A stretch of 64,000 nucleotides of DNA, from NCBI RefSeq assembly GCF_014863545.1, contig NZ_CP062260.1:62001-126000 (forward strand), in the 5' to 3' direction. The notes below the pieces were generated by a model. It was not told the DNA's origin. It did not search any database and saw nothing but the letters and a program-made list of their open reading frames with translations. The stretch's first letter is position 1, and every line of letters begins with the position of its first letter. A program made the position numbers and the translations under genes. Shown piece by piece: positions 8,021 through 17,588 of the stretch. This DNA comes from Paenibacillus sp. JNUCC32 (GTDB lineage Bacteria > Bacillota > Bacilli > Paenibacillales > Paenibacillaceae).

Positions 8021-9055
8021 ATGAAGGAAAAATTGGAAGCTTTAAAGCAGGAAGCATTGGCGCAATTGCAGGATGTTACCGATCCGCAGCAGCTGAATGA
8101 TTTGCGGGTGAAATACCTTGGCAAAAAAGGGGCCCTGACGGAAATCCTGCGCGGCATGGGAGCACTCAGCGCAGAGGAGCGTCCCGTTATCGGCCAGGTG
8201 GCCAATGACGTTCGCGGCGCGATCGAGGAAGTCATTTCCGGCAAGCAGGAAGCGTTCCTGCAGCAGGAAACCGAAGAGCGTCTGCGCGCAGAGAAAGTGG
8301 ACGTGACCCTTCCGGGTCGCAAGCTCAGCCAAGGTGCGGTTCATCCGCTCAGCAAGGTGATCCAGGATATCGAGGATATTTTCATCGGGATGGGATACCG
8401 CGTAGCGGAAGGACCCGAGGTGGAGACGGACTATTTCAATTTCGAGGCGCTCAATCTGCCGAAGAACCACCCGGCACGCGACATGCAGGATTCCTTCTAT
8501 TTGACGGAAGATCTGCTGATGCGGACCCAGACTTCCCCGGTGCAAGCCCGGACGATGCTGTCGATGCAAGGAAAAGCGCCGGTCAAAATCATCTGTCCCG
8601 GACGCGTATTCCGTCGGGACGACGACGACGCGACCCATTCGTTCCAGTTCCATCAAATCGAGGGCCTCGTGATCGGCGAGAACATTCGCATGAGCGATTT
8701 GAAAGGGACGCTGCTGCAATTCGTTCAGGAAATGTTCGGCGATAACACGCAGATCCGTCTGCGTCCAAGCTTCTTCCCATTCACGGAGCCCAGCGCGGAA
8801 GTGGACGTATCCTGCGTCAAATGCGGCGGCAGCGGCTGCCGCGTATGCAAGCAAACGGGCTGGCTGGAGATTTTAGGCTGCGGCATGGTTCATCCGAAGG
8901 TGCTCCAAATGGGCGGCTATGACCCTGAGAAGTACAGCGGATTTGCTTTCGGTATGGGGGTTGAGCGGATTGCCATGCTGAAATACGGCGTGGATGACAT
9001 CCGCCACTTCTTCAACAACGATACGGCATTCTTGAATCAGTTCACGCGGATCTAA
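8021..9055 (+). CDS. pheS: Phenylalanyl-tRNA synthetase alpha subunit
   Basis: A 344-residue catalytic subunit that charges tRNA-Phe as an alpha2-beta2 tetramer with PheT. It has the N-terminal coiled-coil arm (about 1-85) and a class II core with motif 2 ([23 protein letters not shown]) split across residues near 200-220 and the C-terminal motif 3 [14 protein letters not shown]. Length equals that of the B. subtilis protein. A GTG at 8009 is in frame but overlaps the ribosome site [16 protein letters not shown] from ATG 8021 matches the family start. It is controlled by the T-box upstream and pheT follows after 29 nt. Confidence 0.96.
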   Translation: MKEKLEALKQEALAQLQDVTDPQQLNDLRVKYLGKKGALTEILRGMGALSAEERPVIGQVANDVRGAIEEVISGKQEAFLQQETEERLRAEKVDVTLPGRKLSQGAVHPLSKVIQDIEDIFIGMGYRVAEGPEVETDYFNFEALNLPKNHPARDMQDSFYLTEDLLMRTQTSPVQARTMLSMQGKAPVKIICPGRVFRRDDDDATHSFQFHQIEGLVIGENIRMSDLKGTLLQFVQEMFGDNTQIRLRPSFFPFTEPSAEVDVSCVKCGGSGCRVCKQTGWLEILGCGMVHPKVLQMGGYDPEKYSGFAFGMGVERIAMLKYGVDDIRHFFNNDTAFLNQFTRI

Positions 9056-9084
9056 TTTTAACGATAAAGGGAAGTGAATAGACA

Positions 9085-11535
9085 ATGAGAGTTTCAACCG
9101 ATTGGTTGTCCGATTATATTTCGCTCGAAGGCGTAACCTCAGAGGATTTGGCTAGCCGCATTACATCGGCCGGCATTGAAATCGATGTGATCGAGAAACG
9201 GAATCAAGGCATTAACAACGTGGTCGTAGGCTACGTCAAGAGCAAGGAGAAGCATCCCGATGCCGATAAGCTGAACGTGTGCGTCGTCGATGCGGGCCAG
9301 GAAGAAGATCTCCAGATCGTATGCGGAGCAAAAAACGTGGATGCTGGCCAGAAGGTGCCGGTAGCGCTTGTGGGCGCGAAGCTGCCGGGCGGGCTGGATA
9401 TCAAGAAAGCCAAGCTGCGCGGCGTGCTGTCCCAAGGCATGATTTGCTCAGCCAAGGAACTGGGCATGAATGACAAACTGCTACCCAAAGAACTGCAGGA
9501 GGGGATTTTGGTGCTCCCGGCTGACACGGAGATCGGGAAACCGATTGTGGATGTGCTGGGTCTGAACGATGAAATTCTGGAGCTGGACCTGACGCCGAAC
9601 CGTTCCGACTGCCTCAGCATGCTGGGCACGGCTTACGAAGTGAGCGCCATCCTCGGCCGCGAGCTGAGCCTGCCGAACCCGGAGAAGGAAATGCTGGAGG
9701 TTCATGATGCAGCAGCCGATCATATCTCGGTTACGATCGGCGCGGATGAGCAGTGCAGCCATTATGCTGCACGCTATATCACGGGGGTAACGATCGCTCC
9801 TTCCCCGCTGTGGATGCAGAACCGGTTGATGGCAGCCGGCGTGCGTCCGATCAATAACATTGTGGATATTACCAATTATGTGATGCTGGAATACGGCCAG
9901 CCGCTGCATGCTTTTGATGCGGATCAGCTGAAAGACGGGGCGGTTCACGTACGCTTGGCTGAGGCCGGCGAGACGATGGTGACGCTGGATGGCGCAGAGC
10001 GGCGTCTGGAGCCGCATATGCTGGTAATTACGGCAGGCGGCAAGCCGGTGGCCTTGGCTGGCGTTATGGGCGGCCTGGACTCCGAAGTAACGGACGGAAC
10101 GGTGAATATTTTCCTGGAGTCCGCTAAATTCGATGGCGGCACCGTCCGCAAAACCTCCCGTCAGCTGGGACTTCGCTCAGAGGCAAGCTCCCGTTTCGAG
10201 AAGGAAGTGGACCCGGCCGCAGTAATCCCTGCTTTGAACCGAGCGGCTGCACTGATGGCGAAATATGCCGGCGGGTCCGTGCATCAAGGAATCGTCGAAG
10301 CAGGAAGTGCGCAAACCGAGCCGTCCGTGATTACGTTGTCGCTGGAGAAGCTCAATCGTTATCTGGGCACGGAGCTGTCTTTGCTTGAGGTCAAAACGAT
10401 CTTCTCCCGACTGCATTTCCCTAGCGGGGATGCGGGCCAGGGATTGGTGGATATCCAAGTGCCTTCCCGCCGCGGCGATATTACGCTCGATGTAGACCTG
10501 ATCGAAGAGGTTGCCCGCCTGTATGGCTATGACAACATTCCGACCACGGCGATTGAAGGACCAACGACGCCGGGTTCGTTGACGGAAGCGCAGGCCATCC
10601 GCCGCTCGCTTCGCCGTCTGCTGACGCACAGCGGATTCCAGGAGGTTCTGGGTTACTCCTTCATTCATCCGCAGCAAGCGGAAGTGTTCACTTCCCTATC
10701 GGAAGGCGGGAAGGCGGTTAAGCTGGCGATGCCGATGAGCGAGGACCGCAGCGTGCTGCGTACCAGCTTGCTGCCGCAGCTGCTGGATATCGCGGTGTAT
10801 AACCATAACCGCAAGCAGCCGGACCTGGCCCTGTTTGAAATAGGGAACCTGTTCCACACGCAGGAGGAGACGTTGACAAAGCAGCCGCAGGAGCGTCCGG
10901 TTCTCGGTCTGCTGCTGTCAGGACGCAAAGGCAGCAAGCAGTGGAACGTCCAGCCGGCCAAAGTGGATTTCTTCGATTTGAAGGGTGCGCTTGAAACGGT
11001 GCTCGATTATCTCGGCGTTCGCGCTGACGACATTTCTTACGAAGCGAACGGGCCGGCAGGCTTCCATCCGGGACGTTCCGCTTCCGTTTACGTAGGTCAG
11101 GGCGAGAACAAACATCTGCTCGGCGTGCTCGGACAAATTCATCCAAAGACGCAGCAGAAACTGGATTTGGAAGATACCTATGCCGCCGAGATCCTGCTTG
11201 AGCCGCTCTATGATCTGACCAATGCCCGCGTCGCTTACCGCGATCTGCCTAGATTCCCGGGCATGGAGCGCGATCTTGCCATCGTGGTGAATGAGGAAGT
11301 AGAAGCCGGTTCCCTGATGCAAGTCATCAGAGAGAACGCCGGAGAGCTTCTGCAGCAGATCCAGGTGTTTGACGTCTTCACGGGCAGCAAGCTGGGAGAA
11401 GGCATGAAGAGTGTTGCGATCTCCTTGACGTACCGCCATCAGGAGCGGACGCTGACCGATGAAGAGGTTGCTGGGGTTACGGAAAAAGCAGTCGCCGCCC
11501 TTCAGCAAACTTTTGGCGCAGAATTAAGAAAATAG
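9085..11535 (+). CDS. pheT: Phenylalanyl-tRNA synthetase beta subunit
   Basis: An 816-residue subunit with the family domain order: N-terminal tRNA-binding OB fold (about 40-150, EMAP-like), B3/B4 editing region (about 215-390), B5 (about 410-485), the catalytic-like core, and the C-terminal anticodon-binding FDX-ACB domain (about 720-815, containing RFPGMERDLAIVVN). Ribosome site AAAGGGAAGTG is 8-10 nt before the ATG. Last gene of the T-box-controlled operon, closed by a strong terminator. Length agrees with other Firmicute PheT proteins. Confidence 0.96.
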   Translation: MRVSTDWLSDYISLEGVTSEDLASRITSAGIEIDVIEKRNQGINNVVVGYVKSKEKHPDADKLNVCVVDAGQEEDLQIVCGAKNVDAGQKVPVALVGAKLPGGLDIKKAKLRGVLSQGMICSAKELGMNDKLLPKELQEGILVLPADTEIGKPIVDVLGLNDEILELDLTPNRSDCLSMLGTAYEVSAILGRELSLPNPEKEMLEVHDAAADHISVTIGADEQCSHYAARYITGVTIAPSPLWMQNRLMAAGVRPINNIVDITNYVMLEYGQPLHAFDADQLKDGAVHVRLAEAGETMVTLDGAERRLEPHMLVITAGGKPVALAGVMGGLDSEVTDGTVNIFLESAKFDGGTVRKTSRQLGLRSEASSRFEKEVDPAAVIPALNRAAALMAKYAGGSVHQGIVEAGSAQTEPSVITLSLEKLNRYLGTELSLLEVKTIFSRLHFPSGDAGQGLVDIQVPSRRGDITLDVDLIEEVARLYGYDNIPTTAIEGPTTPGSLTEAQAIRRSLRRLLTHSGFQEVLGYSFIHPQQAEVFTSLSEGGKAVKLAMPMSEDRSVLRTSLLPQLLDIAVYNHNRKQPDLALFEIGNLFHTQEETLTKQPQERPVLGLLLSGRKGSKQWNVQPAKVDFFDLKGALETVLDYLGVRADDISYEANGPAGFHPGRSASVYVGQGENKHLLGVLGQIHPKTQQKLDLEDTYAAEILLEPLYDLTNARVAYRDLPRFPGMERDLAIVVNEEVEAGSLMQVIRENAGELLQQIQVFDVFTGSKLGEGMKSVAISLTYRHQERTLTDEEVAGVTEKAVAALQQTFGAELRK

Positions 11536-11550
11536 CAGGAATTGTGAACG

Positions 11551-11597
11551 TCCGCATCGAATCCATTACATCAGAGATTCGATGCGGGCTTTTTTGC
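11551..11597 (+). terminator. Intrinsic terminator of pheST
   Basis: Perfect 12-bp stem CCGCATCGAATC/GATTCGATGCGG followed by GCTTTTTTG. Confidence 0.93.
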
Positions 11598-11794
11598 TCT
11601 AAATTGAACTGGGATTTGCATAGGAAGGCCCGCAGGGTTCATAATTATAAGCACAAAACTGTGTTATCATATACCACACTTCGGTCTGTACTCTAGAGGT
11701 TCGTCTGTAGATGTTATCTCATATATAATGGATGCAGAGGATAGACCATTTCAGACATCATAGAATTTACACATAATAGAAGGAGGGCACAATT

Positions 11795-13792
11795 TTGACT
11801 ACATCTGACCGTAAAAGCGTTACCGTAGACATCTACGGAACTTCCTATAAACTCGTTGGAAACAGCAGTGATTATACCAGACAGGTAGCCAATTACGTGG
11901 ATGATCGCATGCGTACCATCTCCAAGGCGCACTCCCGATTGGATACCCCGCGCATTGCCGTCCTTGCCGCGGTACATATGGCTGAAGAAGCTTTGCAGAA
12001 GCTGGAGTATCAGAACGAGGCCAAGCAGATGACGGCCGAGCGGAATGAGCTGAGAACGGAACTGGCCAAGGTGCAGGGACTTCAAATCGAGCAGCAGGAG
12101 AGACATCGTCAGCAGCTGGAGCAGCTGGAGCGCAAGCTGGCGGAGCAGACAACGCTGGCTGAAGAATACAGGAAATCCAAGGAGAACCTGACGGCGGAGT
12201 CGGAGCGTACGAAGGAGCTGCTCCAGAAGGAATCGGACCGCGTGGCGGAACTTCTGAAGGAGAAGCAGCAGCTTGAGGTGCGTCTTAAGGAGCAGCGCGA
12301 GAAGCTGGAGAGCGGCCACAAGCAGGCGATGGAAGATATGAAACGCCGTTATGAAGGGCAAATTTCACAGTCGGCGCTCACGCATAAGCAGGCCGTCGAG
12401 AAGCTGGAACAGAGCTTGCGGACTTCAGCGAAGCAGGCTGAAGAGAAGCTGGCGGAGCAGTTGAAGAAACAGGAGAGCACTTATAAACAAGAGGCGCTTC
12501 TGAAAGAACAGCAGCACTCGAAGACCGTGCAGGATCTGAAGCAGCAGAATTCGAAGACGGTGCAGGATCTGGAGCAGAAGTACACGAAGACGGTGCAAGA
12601 TCTGAAGCTGGAGCACTCGAAAACCTTGCAGGATTTGGAGCAGCAGAACTCGAAGACCGTGCAGGATCTGGAGAAACAGCTCGCCGAGCAGCGCAATCGC
12701 GGCGGCCAGCTGCACTCGCGGTTAACGACCGCGGAGAAGGAACTGAACACGGTAAAAGCGGAATCGGACAAGCTGAAGGAACAGCTCCATTCGTCCAAGC
12801 AGCAAGCTGAAGCTTCCTCGCAGGAATTGCGTTCCTTCCGTACGAAGGCGGAAGGGCTGGCGAAGGAACTCGAGGCCCTGAAGCAGGAATCCGGCAAGTC
12901 GGAGGAAGAGCGCAGACGTCTGCAGAAGCTTGTGGTGGATGCGAATCAGACCTCCCGCAAGCAGCAGGAAGAGCTGCAGCGTCTAAGCAGCGAGCTGCAA
13001 TCCTGGCGGACGCTGGCGGATCAGCGCAAGGAGGAGACCGGCGAGCTCGAGATGAGAATCGTCGAGCTGATGGAATTGAACGAAAGCCTGGAAGAGGGAA
13101 TGAAGGGGCTTCAGGATGAAATCCATGTGATGAAGGACGAAGCGGACCGGATCCTTTCCGAGCGGCGAAGCGCCCAGGAGGAATTGAAGGAGCTCCAGCT
13201 CCGCAACGAAGAGCTGGAGAAACTCACCCAGGACGCGGGAATCCGCGAGGAAGAGACCGGCAAACTCTACGCCATGCTGGAAGAAGAATACGATACGGTG
13301 TCGAATCAGCTCGATGAGCTTCGCAAGAAGGCGACCGCCAGCGAAGAGCGTGCAAGCGAACTTGCCGAGCAGCTGAGGGAGTCCGAAGAGCGCGCCGTTC
13401 ATTGGCAGGACCAATACCAGCAATGGATGGCGGAACGGGAACAGCTGGCTGCAGACAGCGAGAAGCTCGCCGCAGAGCGCGATGAGTGGAAACGAACCAA
13501 GCTTGCGCTGGAAGAAGAGCTTCAGTCCTGGCAGCAGGAGATTGCTTCCGCGCGTCAGGCCTGCGACCGTCTGGAAGGCGAGAAAAGCGAAGCGGCACAG
13601 CAGTATTCCGATCTTGGCGAACAGTACGAGCTGGTTATGCACCAGTATCGGCTGCTGCAGGCAGAACAGGAATTGAAGGCGGAGCAAGCCGCGCAGCTTG
13701 AAGAAGAACACCGCAAGCTGAAGGAAGAGTATGCGAAGCTCCAAGTTGAATATAATGAATGGATCGAGTTGATTGAGCAGGATCAGCGTTAG
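11795..13792 (+). CDS. zapA: ZapA-domain protein with a giant coiled-coil extension
   Basis: A 665-residue protein from a TTG start (AGGAGGG 7-8 nt upstream). Residues 1 to about 85 read as a complete ZapA domain (VTVDIYGTSYKLVG, DYTRQVANYVDDRM, PRIAVLAAVHMAEEAL), the FtsZ-ring-associated protein that is only about 85-90 residues in Bacillus. The remaining 580 residues are almost wholly charged coiled coil rich in Glu, Gln, Lys and Leu. Five 11-residue repeats occupy residues 241-295. Position between pheT and mutS2 matches the B. subtilis zapA locus. The N-terminal domain supports a Z-ring role; the rod could act as a spacer or scaffold, which is inference. Confidence 0.85.
   Translation: MTTSDRKSVTVDIYGTSYKLVGNSSDYTRQVANYVDDRMRTISKAHSRLDTPRIAVLAAVHMAEEALQKLEYQNEAKQMTAERNELRTELAKVQGLQIEQQERHRQQLEQLERKLAEQTTLAEEYRKSKENLTAESERTKELLQKESDRVAELLKEKQQLEVRLKEQREKLESGHKQAMEDMKRRYEGQISQSALTHKQAVEKLEQSLRTSAKQAEEKLAEQLKKQESTYKQEALLKEQQHSKTVQDLKQQNSKTVQDLEQKYTKTVQDLKLEHSKTLQDLEQQNSKTVQDLEKQLAEQRNRGGQLHSRLTTAEKELNTVKAESDKLKEQLHSSKQQAEASSQELRSFRTKAEGLAKELEALKQESGKSEEERRRLQKLVVDANQTSRKQQEELQRLSSELQSWRTLADQRKEETGELEMRIVELMELNESLEEGMKGLQDEIHVMKDEADRILSERRSAQEELKELQLRNEELEKLTQDAGIREEETGKLYAMLEEEYDTVSNQLDELRKKATASEERASELAEQLRESEERAVHWQDQYQQWMAEREQLAADSEKLAAERDEWKRTKLALEEELQSWQQEIASARQACDRLEGEKSEAAQQYSDLGEQYELVMHQYRLLQAEQELKAEQAAQLEEEHRKLKEEYAKLQVEYNEWIELIEQDQR
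12515..12679 (+). repeat. Five tandem 33-bp units coding 11-residue coiled-coil repeats
   Basis: Within the zapA-like gene, five consecutive units encode variants of HSKTVQDLKQQ (first residues H/N/Y, core KT[VL]QDL). The 11-residue period is the hendecad form of coiled coil. DNA copies are diverged but recognisable (core AAGAC.GTGCAGGATCTG), so copy number may vary between strains. Confidence 0.85.
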
Positions 13793-13815
13793 GCCATGAC
13801 GAAGATGTGAACCTG

Positions 13816-13866
13816 AAAAAACCTCCGGATCAGAGAGAGGAAACTCTGGCGATCCGGAGGTTTTCA
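13816..13866. terminator. Bidirectional terminator between convergent genes
   Basis: AAAACCTCCGGATC paired with GATCCGGAGGTTTT, with an inner AGAG/CTCT stem, has A runs on one side and T runs on the other, serving the zapA-like gene on plus and the cupredoxin gene on minus. Confidence 0.88.
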
Positions 13867-13885
13867 TTTTGCATAGCAGGCCCTG

Positions 13886-14272
13886 CTATTCTTCGACGAT
13901 CAGTTTGGATATCATTTTGCTGTGACCGGCTCCGCACATAATGGAACACGAAACCTCGAATTCTCCTGCCTTGTCAGGCGTAACGACGGTTGAGTTGTTC
14001 TTTCGGTCCAGCTGCAGGCCAAGCGCAGGAATCATAACGCCGTGGTTGCCGTCTTCGTTCTCGTAAGTAATCTTGACGGGCACCCCTTTTTTGAGGTGAT
14101 ATTCGGCTTGGTCAAATTGGAAGTTGGAGCCTTTAATCACGAGTTCTGCTTCCGGTGCCACGCCGGTATCCGTGATCCCCGAATTGCCCTCGGACTCTTG
14201 TTGGTTTCCGCCGCAGGCCGCCAATACAAAAAGGAGCATACATGAAACAAGTAGTGCTATGCCTTTTTTCAC
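13886..14272 (-). CDS. CuA-type cupredoxin lipoprotein
   Basis: A 128-residue secreted lipoprotein with lipobox LAAC (Cys20) after a hydrophobic signal. The mature part is a single cupredoxin fold carrying the ligands of a binuclear CuA centre: His77 (NHGVMIP), Cys109 and Cys113 (CSIMCG), His117 and Met120 (GHSKM). This is the pattern of cytochrome oxidase subunit II and nitrous-oxide reductase, but without their membrane or propeller domains. The GTG start follows AGGAGAG. It could be an extracytoplasmic copper-delivery or electron-transfer protein; no oxidase gene is adjacent. Confidence 0.85.
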   Translation of the reverse strand: MKKGIALLVSCMLLFVLAACGGNQQESEGNSGITDTGVAPEAELVIKGSNFQFDQAEYHLKKGVPVKITYENEDGNHGVMIPALGLQLDRKNNSTVVTPDKAGEFEVSCSIMCGAGHSKMISKLIVEE

Positions 14273-14592
14273 TATAATCTCTCCTGACTATGAAATAATT
14301 GTGAAAATTAATTTCCAATCTTTATGATAGCTCAGAACGGGAGTCGACGCACATGCCTGTTATGAAAAATTGGTGAACGTGAAGCGTTTGCAACGAATTT
14401 TATGGATTTACGTTATAATGTAGGGGAAACATAGTCAAAGAGGACGGGAACTTGCTCGAACACGGACAACCCCCTGTCATATAGCAACAGGGGGCAGTTG
14501 TGGGGAATGCATCGATGGATTTAACCGCGAACCGGGATCGTTCAGGAAGAGCTCCGTCAGGATCCTTTGACAGAAGCGGGCGGCCTTCTGTC
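14273..14592. other. Intergenic stretch, 320 nt
   Basis: No gene is supported. A hairpin CCCCCTGT/ACAGGGGG (14470-14494) lacks a T run on either strand. A TATAAT at 14414 has no well-spaced -35. A ten-codon TTG frame at 14452 with an AAAGAGG ribosome site ends at the hairpin; I do not claim it is translated. Confidence 0.4.
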
Positions 14593-14952
14593 TTATTCTT
14601 TGCGGTTTTTGCCTGCTTCAAACGGGGTGGAGATCGGAATGAACAGATCGATGATCCCGATGACCAGTGCAGCAAGCAGAGCACCCAGAATGGAGACGCT
14701 AACGCCTCCGACGATGAACTGGGCCAGGTAAATGACAAGCGCGCTCACAATGAAGCCCACGATGCCGCGTCCAAACGGCGTGACTTTTTTGCCGAAGATG
14801 CCCTCGATAGCCCAGCCAAACAGGGCGATGACGAGTGCAAGCAGCAGGGCGCTTCCGAATCCGCCGACGGAGAATTGAGGGACGATCCATCCGACGACCA
14901 TAAGGACGAGAGCCGCTACGATAAATCGAACGACATGCCCGAGAAATTGCAT
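14593..14952 (-). CDS. YvlD/phage-holin-4-like four-helix membrane protein
   Basis: A 119-residue integral membrane protein with four hydrophobic segments (about 7-27, 31-50, 60-82, 86-106), separated by short Gly-rich turns (VGGFGSALLLALV, FIVGGVSVSILGALLAAL), and a basic C-terminal tail. The pattern fits the phage_holin_4_2/YvlD superfamily found in many Firmicutes, whose function is not settled; a lysis role is not implied. AAGGAGG lies 9-10 nt before the ATG on the minus strand. It stands alone between the cupredoxin gene and the oppositely oriented mutS2. Confidence 0.8.
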   Translation of the reverse strand: MQFLGHVVRFIVAALVLMVVGWIVPQFSVGGFGSALLLALVIALFGWAIEGIFGKKVTPFGRGIVGFIVSALVIYLAQFIVGGVSVSILGALLAALVIGIIDLFIPISTPFEAGKNRKE

Positions 14953-15108
14953 GGTACCTGCCTCCTTAGAATAAGACTGGAATGTTACGCAGAATTTATT
15001 TTGTTCAATCGGACGTTAGGTTATGTGTGGAAGGATTTTGGATTCCATGGCGATTTCGCATGGCGTTCGATATAATATAGGCATTGATTGAGAGGAGTTG
15101 TGAACTTC

Positions 15109-17478
15109 TTGAACGACAAGATTTTGCACACTTTAGAATACCGGAAAATTTTAAATACATTGACGCAATATACCCAAACCTCCATGGGAAGTTTGAGGGC
15201 TGAAAGGTTAATGCCAGAGACCGACCTCGAAGCCGTGAAGGATCTGCTCGCGGCCACCGACCAGGCTTACACCGTAGACCGGCTTAAGGGCAACCCGTCC
15301 TTCCGCGGCATTACCGACATCAACGATGCTTTGAAGCGGGCTCGAATCGGAGGCACGCTGAATCCGCATGAATTGCTTGCCACGTCGAACACGATTCACG
15401 GGTCGCGACGAATCAAACGGTTTATCGCTGCGATTCATGAGGATGAGAAGATTGATATTCTCTTTAATTTAAGCGATCTTATTTCGGAGCAGAAGCCGCT
15501 GGAGGATGCCATTCGGCTCTGCATCGATGAAACGGCCGAGGTGCTGGACTCCGCAAGCGCGGAGCTGTCGCAAATTCGGAGGGAGCTGCGAGGCGGAGAG
15601 GTACGCATCCGCGAGAAGCTGGAATCCATGATCCGTTCGCAATCGGTGGCGAAAATGCTGCAGGACCAGCTGATTACGATTCGCGGCGACCGATTCGTCA
15701 TTCCCGTCAAAGCGGAGTATCGCTCCCACTTTGGCGGTATCGTACACGACCAGTCCGGCTCGGGCGCGACACTGTTCATCGAACCGGAGTCCATCGTGGC
15801 GATGAACAACAAGCTGCGCGAGACCCGGATGCGGGAAGAACGGGAGATTGAAGTGATTCTGCAGAAGCTGACCGCCCAGGTCGGCGAACAGGCTGAACTG
15901 CTGTCCATCGACGTCGATCTGATCGGGCAGCTCGATTTTATTTTTGCCAAAGCCCGTTTAGCTCATGTGATGAAGGCTTCGCTCCCGCGGATGAACGACA
16001 GAGGATATATTAAGCTGCGCAGAGGCAGACATCCGCTCATACCGACGGACCAGGTCGTGCCGCTGGACGTGGAATTGGGCAATTCCTATACCTCCATCAT
16101 CGTCACGGGCCCGAATACCGGCGGTAAGACGGTTACGCTCAAAACGATCGGTTTATTAAACCTGATGGCGATGTCCGGACTGTTTATTCCGGCCGAAGAA
16201 GGCAGCCAGATGTGCGTGTTCGATGCGATCTACGCGGATATTGGCGATGAGCAAAGCATTGAGCAGAGCCTGAGTACCTTCTCCAGCCATATGACCAACA
16301 TCATTCGCATTTTAAGCCAGATGACGCCGAAGAGCCTGGTCCTGCTCGATGAAGTGGGGGCGGGGACCGACCCGGCGGAAGGTTCGGCTCTGGCGATTTC
16401 CATTCTGGAGCATATCCACCGCATGGGCTGCCGCATGATCGCGACGACGCACTATTCCGAATTGAAGGCATACGCCTATGAACGCAAAGGCGTGATCAAT
16501 GCCAGCATGGAGTTCGATATCAATACCCTAAGTCCGACTTATCGGCTGCTGGTGGGCGTTCCTGGACGAAGTAACGCGTTTGCTATTGCAGAACGTCTGG
16601 GATTGCCAGGATCCATTCTGGAATTCGCCCGCGGGGAAGTGAAGGAAGAGGATCAGCGGGTGGAGCATATGATTGCGTCCCTCGAGGAGAACCGGCATAC
16701 CGCTGAAGTGGAGCGTGAGAAGGCGGAACAGGTTCGGAAGGAAATGGAGGAACTGCGTCAACGTCACCAGCAGGAGCTTCAGAAGCTCGAGGAGCAGAAA
16801 GACAAACTCGTTGATAAGGCTCGGGCGGAAGCAAGACAGATCGTGGACAAGGCGCGGAGCGAAGCCGAGGAGATCATTGCGGACCTGCGCAAGATTGCCC
16901 AGGAGGAAGGGGCTTCCGTTAAGGAGCACAAGCTGATCGCGGCCAGAAAGCGCCTGGATGACGCCGAGCCGCAGCAGGGCAAGAAAACGGGCGGCCAGCG
17001 TTCTGCGAAGCAGCAGCGCAGCATCGAGCCCGGGGATGAGGTTCGGGTATACAGCCTGAATCAGAAGGGGCATGTCGTGGAGATGTCCGGCTCGAAGGAA
17101 GCCGTCGTTCAGCTTGGCATTATGAAGATGAAGGTCGCGCTGGACGATTTGGAGCTGCTGTCGAATCAAGCCGCCAATGCCAAGCAGGCACCGAAACAGC
17201 ATGCCACCGTCCTGAAGCGGACCCGCGATGCCAACATCCGGAATGAGCTGGATTTAAGGGGAGCGAACCTGGAAGAAGCCTTGATCGAGGTGGACCGGTT
17301 CATTGATGAGGCGTTTTTGGGGAATCTGGGACAGATCTACATCATTCACGGCAAGGGAACCGGCATTTTGCGAACCGGCATTCAGGATTATTTGCGCAAG
17401 CACAAACATGTCAAAAGCCATCGTTTAGGCAATTACGGCGAAGGCGGCAATGGCGTTACGATTGCCGAGTTGAAATAA
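15109..17478 (+). CDS. mutS2: MutS2 endonuclease/ribosome-collision ATPase
   Basis: A 789-residue protein with the MutS core and clamp region, an ABC-type ATPase with Walker A GPNTGGKT (334-341) and Walker B LVLLDEVGAGTDP, a long coiled coil (about 505-620), and a C-terminal Smr nuclease domain with LDLRG (714) and HGKG (747). MutS2 lacks the mismatch-recognition domain; it suppresses recombination and in B. subtilis acts on collided ribosomes. The open frame extends to TTG 15088, but AGAGGAG (15091-15097) overlaps that part and lies 11 nt before the TTG at 15109; GTG 15100 is too close. Its place after zapA matches B. subtilis mutSB. Confidence 0.94.
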   Translation: MNDKILHTLEYRKILNTLTQYTQTSMGSLRAERLMPETDLEAVKDLLAATDQAYTVDRLKGNPSFRGITDINDALKRARIGGTLNPHELLATSNTIHGSRRIKRFIAAIHEDEKIDILFNLSDLISEQKPLEDAIRLCIDETAEVLDSASAELSQIRRELRGGEVRIREKLESMIRSQSVAKMLQDQLITIRGDRFVIPVKAEYRSHFGGIVHDQSGSGATLFIEPESIVAMNNKLRETRMREEREIEVILQKLTAQVGEQAELLSIDVDLIGQLDFIFAKARLAHVMKASLPRMNDRGYIKLRRGRHPLIPTDQVVPLDVELGNSYTSIIVTGPNTGGKTVTLKTIGLLNLMAMSGLFIPAEEGSQMCVFDAIYADIGDEQSIEQSLSTFSSHMTNIIRILSQMTPKSLVLLDEVGAGTDPAEGSALAISILEHIHRMGCRMIATTHYSELKAYAYERKGVINASMEFDINTLSPTYRLLVGVPGRSNAFAIAERLGLPGSILEFARGEVKEEDQRVEHMIASLEENRHTAEVEREKAEQVRKEMEELRQRHQQELQKLEEQKDKLVDKARAEARQIVDKARSEAEEIIADLRKIAQEEGASVKEHKLIAARKRLDDAEPQQGKKTGGQRSAKQQRSIEPGDEVRVYSLNQKGHVVEMSGSKEAVVQLGIMKMKVALDDLELLSNQAANAKQAPKQHATVLKRTRDANIRNELDLRGANLEEALIEVDRFIDEAFLGNLGQIYIIHGKGTGILRTGIQDYLRKHKHVKSHRLGNYGEGGNGVTIAELK

Positions 17479-17538
17479 GAAATCAGGAACCGTTTTCTCC
17501 TTCAATCGTATAACATATCATCAATAGGGTTCAGAACG

Positions 17539-17566
17539 ACGGGATGCGAAAGGTGCCGCATCCCGT
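17539..17566 (+). other. Intercistronic hairpin between mutS2 and yshE
   Basis: ACGGGATGCG paired with CGCATCCCGT, loop of 8 nt, followed only by TTAT. It is a weak terminator or an mRNA-processing hairpin. Confidence 0.5.
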
Positions 17567-17588
17567 TTATCAGGGAGGAAATAAGGGA

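Noticed and set aside
12515..12679. Regular 33-bp repeats, first seen as a possible CRISPR array
   Set aside because: The units adjoin without spacers and are in frame inside a coiled-coil gene.
14400..14500. TATAAT with a ten-codon frame and hairpin, considered as a leader peptide attenuator
   Set aside because: No downstream plus-strand gene before mutS2, no T run after the hairpin, and no good -35.
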